This document shows, piece after piece, positions 1-5,916 of a stretch of 8,727 nucleotides of DNA (within the stretch, counting starts at the first letter, position 1; every line of letters starts with the position of its first letter). The notes beneath the pieces were generated by a model. It searched no databases. It saw only the letters and a program-made list of their open reading frames with translations, and was not told the origin of the DNA. A program made the position numbers and the translations under genes. The stretch is from an uncultured Oscillospiraceae bacterium. Its GTDB lineage: Bacteria; Bacillota; Clostridia; Oscillospirales; Oscillospiraceae. The stretch is from assembly GCA_934589145.1 (NCBI GenBank), contig CAKTNW010000059.1, positions 1-8,727 on the forward strand, given 5' to 3'.

Positions 1-1472
1 TCGCGGATGGAGTCCGCGCCGCACAGCATCATGCTGCACCGGTCGATGCCGAAGCCCAGACCGCCGGTGGGAGGCATACCGTACTCCAGCGCCATGACGA
101 AATCGTCGTCCATCATGTCGGCCTCTTCGTCGCCCTGGGCGCGCTTTTCCGCCTGGGCCTTGAAGCGCTCGTACTGGTCGATGGGGTCGTTCAGTTCGGA
201 GAAGGCATTGCCCATCTCGCAGCCGCAGATGAAAGCCTCATACCGCTCGGTCAGGTGCGGATCGGCGGGGCTGCGCTTGGCCAGGGGGCTGACCTCCACG
301 GGATACATGGTGATGAAGGTGGGCTGCACCAGCGTCTCCTCCACCTTCTGGTCAAAGGCCTCGTACAGGGCGTTGCCCCAGGTGTGGGACACGCCGTCCA
401 TATCCACGCCCACGCTCTTGGCCAGCTCCACGGCGGCGTCATCGTCGCCCTCAATGGCCATAAAGTCGGCGCCGGTGACGTTCTTCACCGCGTCGGCCAT
501 GGTGACACGGGGCCAGCCGGGGGTCAGGTCGATGTCGTGGCCCAGCCACTGAACCTGATAGCCGCCATGGATCTCCTTGCACGCGCCGGAGAGGATGGCC
601 TCCAGAATATCCATCATGCCGTCCAGGTTGGTATAGGCCTGATACAGCTCGCAGGTGGTGAACTCGGGGTTGTGCTTGGTGTCCATGCCCTCGTTGCGGA
701 AGATACGGCCCACCTCATACACGCGCTCCAGGCCGCCCACGATCAGCCGCTTCAGGTGCAGCTCGGTGGCGATGCGCATATACATGTCGATATCCTGGGC
801 ATTGTGGTGGGTGATAAAGGGACGGGCGTTGGCGCCGCCGGCGATGGGGCTCAGCACGGGGGTCTCCACCTCCATGAAGCCCAGGGAGTCCAGATAGCGG
901 CGCAGATAGGACACGAACTTGCTGCGGATCTCGAAATTCCGCTTGCTCTCGGGGTTCATGATCAGATCCACATAGCGCTGGCGATAGCGCACCTCCTTGT
1001 CGGTGAGGCCGTGGAACTTCTCCGGCAGGGGGCGCAGGGACTTGCTCAGCAGGATGATCTCATGGGCGCGGACGGACATCTCGCCACGCTGGGTGCGGAA
1101 CACCTCGCCGATAACGCCCACGATATCGCCGATATCGTACTTCTTGAAGCGGTTGTAGTTATCCTCGTCCATCTCGTCCTTGCGGGCGTAGATCTGGATG
1201 CGGCCGGACTTGTCCTGCATGTCGCAGAAGGACACCTTGCCCATGCCGCGCTTGCTCATCAGGCGGCCCGCCACGCGGACGGGAGTGCCCTCCAGGGCGT
1301 CAAAGTTGTCCTTGATATCCTGGGCGTGATGGGTCACGTCAAACTTGGTGATCTGGAAGGGATCGCGGCCCTCGTCCTGCAATGCCTTCAGCTTGTCGCG
1401 GCGGATCTGGAGCAGCTCGCCCAGCTCCTGCTGTTCGGTGGTATTGGTCACATTGGTATTTTGCTCTGCCAT
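1..1472 (-). CDS. lysS: Lysine--tRNA ligase, class II (3' end cut by window edge)
   Basis: Charges tRNA-Lys with lysine using ATP, in the cytoplasm. 490 codons are visible and begin MAEQNTNVTN. The fold order matches bacterial LysRS. An N-terminal OB-fold anticodon-binding domain lies at about residues 50-150 (RVAGRLMSKRGMGKVSF). Class II motif 1 is near 190-215 (FVSYLRRYLDSLGFMEVETP). Motif 2 is at about 245-275 (ERVYEVGRIFRNEG). Motif 3 is GGLGFGIDR at residues 470-478. Bacterial LysRS proteins are about 495-505 residues, so only roughly ten C-terminal residues are missing. The start at 1470-1472 is preceded by AAGGAGG with good spacing. It lies 45 bp downstream of greA on the same strand with no terminator or promoter between them, so the two are probably co-transcribed from the greA promoter. 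No T-box leader is present in the short gap. Identity is very secure. Confidence 0.97.
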   Translation of the reverse strand, partial: MAEQNTNVTNTTEQQELGELLQIRRDKLKALQDEGRDPFQITKFDVTHHAQDIKDNFDALEGTPVRVAGRLMSKRGMGKVSFCDMQDKSGRIQIYARKDEMDEDNYNRFKKYDIGDIVGVIGEVFRTQRGEMSVRAHEIILLSKSLRPLPEKFHGLTDKEVRYRQRYVDLIMNPESKRNFEIRSKFVSYLRRYLDSLGFMEVETPVLSPIAGGANARPFITHHNAQDIDMYMRIATELHLKRLIVGGLERVYEVGRIFRNEGMDTKHNPEFTTCELYQAYTNLDGMMDILEAILSGACKEIHGGYQVQWLGHDIDLTPGWPRVTMADAVKNVTGADFMAIEGDDDAAVELAKSVGVDMDGVSHTWGNALYEAFDQKVEETLVQPTFITMYPVEVSPLAKRSPADPHLTERYEAFICGCEMGNAFSELNDPIDQYERFKAQAEKRAQGDEEADMMDDDFVMALEYGMPPTGGLGFGIDRCSMMLCGADSIR

Positions 1473-1494
1473 AACGGCCTCCTTATCTCATCAG

Positions 1495-1516
1495 CCCCCG
1501 ATCGCTGATCGAGGGG
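1495..1516 (-). other. Hairpin in the greA-lysS gap
   Basis: Starting 1 nt after the greA stop codon, the minus strand reads CCCCTCGATC, then AGC, then GATCGGGG. This folds as nine pairs with one bulged T and a 3-nt loop. No U-tract follows (the next bases are GGCTGATGAG), so it is not an intrinsic terminator. Transcription should continue into lysS. It could protect or partly attenuate the message, but that is inference. Confidence 0.5.
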
Positions 1517-1517
1517 T

Positions 1518-1994
1518 TCATCGTTCAATACTGTCAACACGGTAGTGGATGGCGCCCCGGGGAGCCTCCACGATCACTTCGTCGCCCGCCTTGCGGCCCA
1601 TCAGGGCTTTGCCGAAGGGAGAGTCCTCGCTGACTGCGCGACTCATCACATCGGCCTCCTGAGAACCGACGATCTTATAGGCGGGCAGCTGTTTTCGCGT
1701 ATCCAGATTAGTCACCACGACCTTGCAGCCGATGGAGATCTTGTCAGAGTCCATCTCCGCCTCATCCACGATGACGGCGTGCAGCAGAATGTTCTCCAAC
1801 TCGGCAATGCGGGAGTAAAGCTTACCCTGCTCGTTTTTGGCCTCGTCATACTCGCTGTTTTCGCTCAGGTCACCGAAGCCGCGGGCCTCCTTGATCAGCT
1901 CCGCCACCTCGTCGGCGCGGGTGGTCTTGCTGTAATCCAGCTCCTGTTTCAGCTCGTCATAACGGGCCTGGCTCATCTTGAATTCTTTTGCCAT
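1518..1994 (-). CDS. greA: Transcription elongation factor GreA
   Basis: Binds the secondary channel of RNA polymerase and stimulates cleavage of backtracked transcripts. The product is 158 residues, the same length as the E. coli protein. The N-terminal coiled coil spans about residues 5-75. Its acidic tip reads GFGDLSENSEYDEAKNEQ, where D42 and E45 correspond to the conserved Asp/Glu that coordinate catalytic Mg2+. The C-terminal FKBP-like domain follows (about 80-158) with SPFGKALMGRKAGDEV. The start at MAKEF (1992-1994) is preferred over an ATG three codons upstream: the Shine-Dalgarno GAAAGGA at 2004-2010 is 9 nt from MAKEF but abuts the upstream ATG. A consensus promoter and a hairpin-containing leader lie upstream, and lysS follows at 45 bp. 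Confidence 0.97.
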   Translation of the reverse strand: MAKEFKMSQARYDELKQELDYSKTTRADEVAELIKEARGFGDLSENSEYDEAKNEQGKLYSRIAELENILLHAVIVDEAEMDSDKISIGCKVVVTNLDTRKQLPAYKIVGSQEADVMSRAVSEDSPFGKALMGRKAGDEVIVEAPRGAIHYRVDSIER

Positions 1995-2018
1995 GCTGCA
2001 CATTCCTTTCTATTGCAC

Positions 2019-2044
2019 CCCTACGGCAAATTGCTGCCATAGGG
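2019..2044 (-). promoter_or_regulatory. Hairpin in the greA 5' leader
   Basis: The minus strand reads CCCTATGGCA, loop GCAATT, then TGCCGTAGGG. This is a 10-bp stem containing one U-G wobble. It lies in the predicted 79-nt greA leader and ends 8 nt before the Shine-Dalgarno. No U-run follows, so it is not a terminator. Its effect on greA translation or transcript stability is unknown. Confidence 0.55.
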
Positions 2045-2061
2045 TATACTTATATTATAAT

Positions 2062-2085
2062 TATAATGCGTCACGTTGCATTATA
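2062..2085. repeat. 8-bp inverted repeat over the greA -10 region
   Basis: TATAATGC at 2062-2069 and GCATTATA at 2078-2085 are perfect inverted copies separated by 8 bp. One arm contains the -10 hexamer of the greA promoter; the other lies just beyond the expected start site. It may be an operator or a chance effect of AT-rich promoter sequence. Confidence 0.5.
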
Positions 2086-2108
2086 GTGAGTTTCCGTCCA
2101 CCTGTCAA
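2080..2108 (-). promoter_or_regulatory. Sigma-A promoter for greA-lysS
   Basis: The minus strand has TTGACA (2103-2108), a 17-bp spacer and TATAAT (2080-2085). Both hexamers and the spacer match the vegetative consensus exactly. Transcription should start near 2073, giving a leader of about 79 nt before greA. The -35 hexamer overlaps the TGA stop codon of the upstream gene (2105-2107). A constitutively strong promoter fits greA and lysS. Confidence 0.9.
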
Positions 2109-2770
2109 GCGTTGGAGACAATTGTTTTTACGCGAATTTGCTCTTTTTTGATGGTTCCCGCCTCGAAAAGCACCGCCAGAAGGGGTTCCGACACCGGCCA
2201 CGACCCCGGTATCCCCTCCGGCACGTCGTAGGTCACACGCTGATAGCGGCGGCAGTCCTCCCCCAGGCAGATGGTATTTTCCGTCGGCGCTCCGCCAAAG
2301 GACACCGTCACCGCGGGCTGTCCCACTCGGCCCAGGCACAGGCCGAACCGCTGCCGCAGCGCCTGCTCCAGGGCCTCTCCCCCGTTGTCCAGCTCCAGCG
2401 AGAGGTACCGCGCCCGCCCCGCCAGCACCACGGCGGCCCGGTATACGGCGGGGGTGGCGCACTCCGCCCGCAGCACGGCAGTCCTGCGCCGCAGATCGCC
2501 GCCCCAGGCGTCCAGCAGCTGATGCAGCATGGCCAGACGCAGACGGCAGACCTCTACAGGAAAGAGGCCCCACCGGGTGGCCTCCGCCTCCAGTGCCGCC
2601 GGCAGCACACAGCGGCTTACACCTCGACGGCGCAGCTCCCGCCAGACAAAGCGGCGGCGATACGCCGCCAGAAAACCGGTCTCCGGCAGAGCAGCTGTCA
2701 TGAACCATACGCCGCCGATGTTCTCCGCCGTCACGGCGGAGTGCTTACCCAATGATACATAGCCATACAT
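2105..2770 (-). CDS. Conserved-looking protein of unknown function, 221 residues
   Basis: I do not recognise this family. The protein begins MYGYVSLGKHS and has no signal peptide or membrane segment, so it is probably cytoplasmic. Residues 38-53 are strongly basic (YRRRFVWRELRRRGVSR). The middle alternates predicted strands and helices: VSRCVLP near 51-57, CRLRLAMLHQLLDAW at 75-89, and RYLSLELDNGGEALEQALRQRFGL at 121-144. This hints at an alpha/beta, possibly Rossmann-like fold, which is inference only. It has six cysteines but no CxxC pair. The ATG at 2768-2770 is preferred over a GTG at 2777-2779, because the GTG lies inside the only Shine-Dalgarno-like sequence, AGAGG (2801-2805 mirrored at 2779-2783), which serves the ATG. 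No independent promoter is visible; expression seems to depend on readthrough from the M23 peptidase gene through a terminator-like hairpin. Confidence 0.75.
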   Translation of the reverse strand: MYGYVSLGKHSAVTAENIGGVWFMTAALPETGFLAAYRRRFVWRELRRRGVSRCVLPAALEAEATRWGLFPVEVCRLRLAMLHQLLDAWGGDLRRRTAVLRAECATPAVYRAAVVLAGRARYLSLELDNGGEALEQALRQRFGLCLGRVGQPAVTVSFGGAPTENTICLGEDCRRYQRVTYDVPEGIPGSWPVSEPLLAVLFEAGTIKKEQIRVKTIVSNA

Positions 2771-2775
2771 AAAAA

Positions 2776-2808
2776 GCACCTCTGTACCAGTGTATGGTAC
2801 AGAGGTGC
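2776..2808 (-). terminator. Terminator-like hairpin after the M23 gene, containing the next gene's Shine-Dalgarno
   Basis: GCACCTCTGTACCA (2776-2789) and TGGTACAGAGGTGC (2795-2808) form a perfect 14-bp stem with a 5-nt loop. On the minus strand it is followed by TTTTT (2771-2775) and then directly by the ATG at 2768-2770. That makes it a good intrinsic terminator for ftsE-ftsX-M23. Its 3' arm also holds AGAGG, the only plausible Shine-Dalgarno for the downstream gene, so folding would hide that site as well as end transcription. The stem begins 14 nt after the M23 stop codon. No such U-run exists in the plus direction. Confidence 0.85.
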
Positions 2809-2822
2809 CGATTATCCGGAGA

Positions 2823-4037
2823 TCAACCGTAATACTGCCAGCCAGTCAGGTAGTTCAGGGGATCCACCCAGGCATTTCCCTCCATGACGCCGAAGTGCAG
2901 GTGAGGGCCGGTGGAATTACCGGTATTGCCGGAATAGGCGATGACCTGACCCTGCGTCACCTTGTCATTGGTTTTAACGGCATAACTGCTGAGGTGGCCG
3001 TACAGCGTGGAGTTGCCATTGCCGTGATTGATGATGACACATTCACCGTAGCCGCTGTACGAGCTGGCCCAGGTGACAGTGCCGGACTTGGCGGCCAGCA
3101 CTGGTGTGCCCATGGGGGTACCGATATCCACACCCTTGTGGTTGGTGCTGCCGATGCCGCCGGGGGAATTACGGCCGCCAAACTTGGAGGTGATCCAGCG
3201 AATGCCGTTGCAGGGCCAGATATAGCCGCCGGTGGTACCCGCGATATCCGTCAGGCCCAACTCACGGGCCTTCTCCTCCGCCGCGGCGATCAGACCGCCC
3301 AGCGCTTCTTCCTCCGCCTTGATGGCGTCGTATTCCGCCTGTTTGCCCTCTTCGGTCTTGATATATTCCGCCAGCAGCTTCATGCTTTCGCTGATCTCGC
3401 CCTCCAGTTCTTTCTTGGAGGCGGCCAGCGCCGCGCTCTGCTCCTCCAGAGCAGCCTTGTCATCCGCCAGATTCTGGCGGGTCTCACGCAGATTGCTGAT
3501 GACCTGCTGGTTATAGCGGACGATCTCGTTGATGAAATCAATGCGGCTCACCAAATCAGAGAAGCTGGTAGCCTTGAACAGCACCGACCAATAGGAAACG
3601 GTACCCTGCTCCTCCTCGGTACGGATCTGCTGGTGAAACAGCTCTGTCTGCTGTTCTTCCAGCGCTTCGTTGGCGCTGATGCTGCGGGTGGTAACGTCGA
3701 TCTGCTGCTCCAGCAGCGTGATCTCCTCCTGAAGGGCGGCGTTGCGCTGATCCAGCAGATTTTTCTTCTGCTGGGTGCTGGCCTTCTGGCTCTTGATGTT
3801 GTTCAGCTCATTCTTCAGGTTGTTCATTTCCTCCCGCTTGTCATTGATCTGCTGCTGCAGGTCATCGTACTCTTTGCGGATGGCGTCAGCCTCATTCTTC
3901 TTGGTGTCGGATGTCGTTGTGTCATCCTTCTTCCCGGCCACCGCCGCGCCATAGGCCACCGAGGGCAGCAGCGCCGCCGTCAGCAACAGCGCGCACAGCA
4001 GCGCCAGCACACGTTTTCCGGTCATTGCACGTTTCAT
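2823..4037 (-). CDS. Secreted coiled-coil M23 (LytM) peptidase, EnvC-like partner of FtsEX
   Basis: Predicted peptidoglycan hydrolase activated by FtsEX to split the wall during growth or division. The 404-residue protein has a Sec signal peptide (residues 1-30, cleavage near VAYG-AA). Two long coiled coils follow, about 49-140 and 170-262. The connecting segment SYWSVLFKATSFSDLVSRIDF (148-168) is typical of EnvC, CwlO and PcsB coiled-coil regions. The C-terminal LytM domain (about 272-395) carries HKGVD (H300, D304) and HLHFG (H379, H381), plus H348 in YGHL. The zinc ligands and catalytic histidines therefore look intact, unlike E. coli EnvC, whose LytM domain is degenerate. AGGAGGAAAGGA precedes the ATG. 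It follows ftsX by 54 bp in the same unit and is ended by the hairpin at 2776-2808. No S41 protease gene follows. Confidence 0.93.
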   Translation of the reverse strand: MKRAMTGKRVLALLCALLLTAALLPSVAYGAAVAGKKDDTTTSDTKKNEADAIRKEYDDLQQQINDKREEMNNLKNELNNIKSQKASTQQKKNLLDQRNAALQEEITLLEQQIDVTTRSISANEALEEQQTELFHQQIRTEEEQGTVSYWSVLFKATSFSDLVSRIDFINEIVRYNQQVISNLRETRQNLADDKAALEEQSAALAASKKELEGEISESMKLLAEYIKTEEGKQAEYDAIKAEEEALGGLIAAAEEKARELGLTDIAGTTGGYIWPCNGIRWITSKFGGRNSPGGIGSTNHKGVDIGTPMGTPVLAAKSGTVTWASSYSGYGECVIINHGNGNSTLYGHLSSYAVKTNDKVTQGQVIAYSGNTGNSTGPHLHFGVMEGNAWVDPLNYLTGWQYYG

Positions 4038-4058
4038 GGGATGTCCTTTCCTCCTGTA

Positions 4059-4076
4059 CGGAACACGCTCGTTCCG
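4059..4076 (-). other. Small hairpin in the ftsX-M23 gap
   Basis: CGGAAC (4059-4064) and GTTCCG (4071-4076) are perfect inverted copies with a 6-nt loop. The overlapping palindrome TTCCGCGGAA (4072-4081) could compete with it. No U-run follows, so it should not stop transcription. It may be an RNA processing or stability element between ftsX and the hydrolase gene; evidence is limited to the base pairing. Confidence 0.35.
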
Positions 4077-4091
4077 CGGAAATTGGGTGTC

Positions 4092-4973
4092 TTATACCTT
4101 CAGGAAGCGGCGGATGGCCATCAGGCTGCCGCCGATGCCGATCAGGATGCCGGCCCCGGCAAAGATGGCGGCCACGGGCTTCCAGATGTTCAGGAAGGGT
4201 ACCACCTCCAGCAGCTGCATGGTGTCGGAGCTGCTGATGCCGTTGGCCATGGCGCTGTACAGCAGCCACTGCAGGCCGAAGGCGATCACCGCGCCGAACA
4301 GGCCCAGCAGCAGTCCCTCGAACACAAAGGGCCAGCGGATGAAGCTGTCGGTGGCGCCCACCATCTTCATAATGGCGATCTCCTCCCGCCGGTCAAAGGT
4401 GGTCAGCTTGATGGTGTTGGAGATGATGAACAGCGACACCATCAGCAAAATGGCGATCAGGGCGATGGAGATCACGCCCGCCACATTGCGCACCGTCATG
4501 AAGCCGGCCGAGATCACCTCGTCGGCCCGCACCTCGTCGATGCCCTTCACCGCCTCCACCGCGGCCTTGGTCTGGGCCATCGCGTTGGGATCGGTGAGAT
4601 GGATCACATACCGGTGGCGGAACACCTCCGGCTGGAGATCCTTGTACATATCGTCCTCGTCATACTTGGCCACATACTCGTCCCGGGCCTCCTGCCGGGA
4701 GACGAAGGTACAGTCGGCCACGTTGTCCACCTTTTCCAGCTCGGACTGCAATGCCTTGGCCTTGCTCTCCGTCAGGGAGTCGTCCACAAAGGCCACCATG
4801 GCGTTTTCCTTCTGCAGGTCGGCCAGGTTCTCGTTGGCGTTGTAGGCCACCAGGGAGAAGGTGCCCATGATCAGCAGGCACGCCACGGTGACGCCGATGG
4901 CGGCAAAGGACATGAACCCGTGGGAGAACATGCTGCGGGCGCCCTCTTTGAAGAAGTAACCGAAGTTTTTCAT
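4092..4973 (-). CDS. ftsX: Cell division protein FtsX (permease-like)
   Basis: Integral membrane partner of FtsE. It transmits ATP-driven conformational change to an extracellular wall hydrolase rather than transporting a substrate. The 293-residue protein has the family layout: a short cytoplasmic N-terminus (MKNFGYFFKEGARSMF), TM1 at about 21-44, and an extracellular domain at about 45-160 with AMVAFVDDSLTES. TM2 lies at about 162-186, TM3 at 215-240 and TM4 at 264-288. The cytoplasmic stretch TTFDRREEIAIMKMVGAT (191-208) after TM2 is the characteristic FtsX/MacB-type coupling segment that contacts the ATPase. Its ATG overlaps the ftsE TGA by 4 bp (ATGA at 4970-4973), so the two are translationally coupled. 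Confidence 0.97.
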   Translation of the reverse strand: MKNFGYFFKEGARSMFSHGFMSFAAIGVTVACLLIMGTFSLVAYNANENLADLQKENAMVAFVDDSLTESKAKALQSELEKVDNVADCTFVSRQEARDEYVAKYDEDDMYKDLQPEVFRHRYVIHLTDPNAMAQTKAAVEAVKGIDEVRADEVISAGFMTVRNVAGVISIALIAILLMVSLFIISNTIKLTTFDRREEIAIMKMVGATDSFIRWPFVFEGLLLGLFGAVIAFGLQWLLYSAMANGISSSDTMQLLEVVPFLNIWKPVAAIFAGAGILIGIGGSLMAIRRFLKV

Positions 4974-5659
4974 TGCTGCGCCACCCCCTCGTATGTACCG
5001 GTGGCGTCGCCCACCACGCGGCCGCTCTCCAGATAGATGACCCGCTTGTTGAAGTGGTTCACCAGACCCCGCTCGTGGGTCACCACGATGACGGTGGTGC
5101 CCAGGGCGTTGATGCGCTCCAGCAGCGTCATGATCTCCAGGGAGCGGGCCGGGTCAAGGTTGCCGGTGGGCTCATCGGCCACGATGGTGCTGGGATTGTT
5201 CACCAGCGCCCGGGCCACGGAGACGCGCTGCTGCTCGCCGCCGCTGAGCTCGTCGGGATAGTTGTTCTCCTTCCCCTTCAGGCCCACCAGCTCCAGCACA
5301 TAGGGGATACGGCTGCGGATTTCCTTGGGCGACGCGCCCACGGCCCGCATGGCCAGCGCCAGGTTGTCGAACACCGTGCGGCTGGCGATCAGACGAAAGT
5401 CCTGGAAGATCACGCCGATAGTGCGGCGCATCAGGGGAAGCTGCTTCTCCTTGATGCGGCTCATGGAAAAGCCGTTAACCATCACGCGGCCGCCGGTGGG
5501 TACGATCTCGCCGGTCAGCAGCTTGATAATGGTGGATTTTCCGCTGCCGGAAGGCCCCACCAGGAACACAAATTCTCCGTCATCTATCTGAAATGAGATA
5601 CCCCGAACGGCCTTCGTGCCGTTCTCATAGGTCTTTTCCGCGTCTTTCAATCGAATCAT
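4970..5659 (-). CDS. ftsE: Cell division ATP-binding protein FtsE
   Basis: Cytoplasmic ABC-type ATPase that drives the FtsEX complex. It has 229 residues, typical of the family. Walker A is GPSGSGKST (35-43). The Q-loop is FQDFRL (85-90), the usual FtsE form. The signature LSGGEQQ starts at 138. Walker B is TIVADEP (158-164) with the catalytic E163, followed by the D-loop GNLD. The switch histidine is H195 in VTHE. All catalytic elements are intact. A GAGG Shine-Dalgarno lies 7 nt before the ATG. It is the first gene of the ftsE-ftsX-M23 unit, about 54 nt below the predicted transcription start. It overlaps ftsX by 4 bp. Confidence 0.98.
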   Translation of the reverse strand: MIRLKDAEKTYENGTKAVRGISFQIDDGEFVFLVGPSGSGKSTIIKLLTGEIVPTGGRVMVNGFSMSRIKEKQLPLMRRTIGVIFQDFRLIASRTVFDNLALAMRAVGASPKEIRSRIPYVLELVGLKGKENNYPDELSGGEQQRVSVARALVNNPSTIVADEPTGNLDPARSLEIMTLLERINALGTTVIVVTHERGLVNHFNKRVIYLESGRVVGDATGTYEGVAQQ

Positions 5660-5709
5660 GGCACAACCTCAAATTCTCTCAAAATGCAACATCTTGTGGC
5701 AAAAAGCTA

Positions 5710-5742
5710 TTGTCTGTTACATTATATATAAATCTCAGACAA
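5710..5742. repeat. Inverted half-sites over the ftsE promoter
   Basis: TTGTCTG (5710-5716) and CAGACAA (5736-5742) are perfect 7-bp inverted copies separated by 19 bp, with centres 26 bp apart. One arm lies at the expected transcription start and the other in the -35/-10 spacer, so the pair brackets the -10 hexamer. This is a plausible repressor site. I cannot assign it to a known regulator. Confidence 0.45.
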
Positions 5743-5749
5743 ATGGCAA
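5721..5749 (-). promoter_or_regulatory. Sigma-A promoter for ftsE-ftsX-M23
   Basis: The minus strand shows TTGCCA (5744-5749), a 17-bp spacer and TATAAT (5721-5726). The -10 matches consensus exactly and the -35 differs at two positions. Transcription should begin near 5714. The 257-bp gap between ftsE and the regulator gene holds this promoter, the inverted half-sites and the upstream terminator. Otherwise it is AT-rich with no credible gene. Confidence 0.85.
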
Positions 5750-5856
5750 CAGGAAAACCATGAATTTTCGGTAAATCTGCCATGCAAAATATGCCATTAT
5801 TCCTATAGACGACCAAAAGCGCCAAAATGTTCCCGGAATTTACAAAAAATATCCGC

Positions 5857-5886
5857 AAAAAAACAGCCGCCCTTTCGGGCGGCTGT
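5857..5886 (-). terminator. Intrinsic terminator of the CdaR-like regulator gene
   Basis: On the minus strand a perfect 10-bp GC-rich stem, ACAGCCGCCC with GGGCGGCTGT, has a 4-nt GAAA loop and is followed by seven T residues (5857-5863). The GAAA tetraloop adds stability. It separates the regulator transcript from the ftsE promoter. Confidence 0.95.
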
Positions 5887-5916
5887 AAAAGCTTCGCAGA
5901 ATTCGCGCCAATAATT

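Noticed and set aside
255..1508. A 417-codon plus-strand frame opposite lysS
   Set aside because: It is antisense to an unambiguous lysyl-tRNA synthetase, with low-complexity composition typical of reverse-frame shadows.
1473..1517. A T-box riboswitch before lysS
   Set aside because: The gap is only 45 bp, far too short for a T-box, and contains no specifier or antiterminator-like sequence.
2051..2067. Plus-strand TATAAT near the greA leader as a divergent promoter
   Set aside because: No suitable -35 was found and no credible plus-strand gene or RNA follows.
2061..2708. An alternative minus-strand frame overlapping the 221-residue unknown gene
   Set aside because: It is rich in Gly and Ala with no Shine-Dalgarno and would run through the greA promoter; the chosen frame has a start and ribosome binding site in the right place.
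2790..5036. A very long plus-strand open frame opposite the M23, ftsX and ftsE genes
   Set aside because: Its protein is full of His, Gln and Leu runs and shows no recognisable domain. It lies antisense to three confidently identified genes and is a product of GC-biased codons.
5700..5726. A WalR-like box near the ftsE promoter (TGTAAC on the minus strand)
   Set aside because: The WalR consensus needs two direct TGTWAH repeats 5 bp apart; the second hexamer here is ATAGCT, so only one half-site is present.
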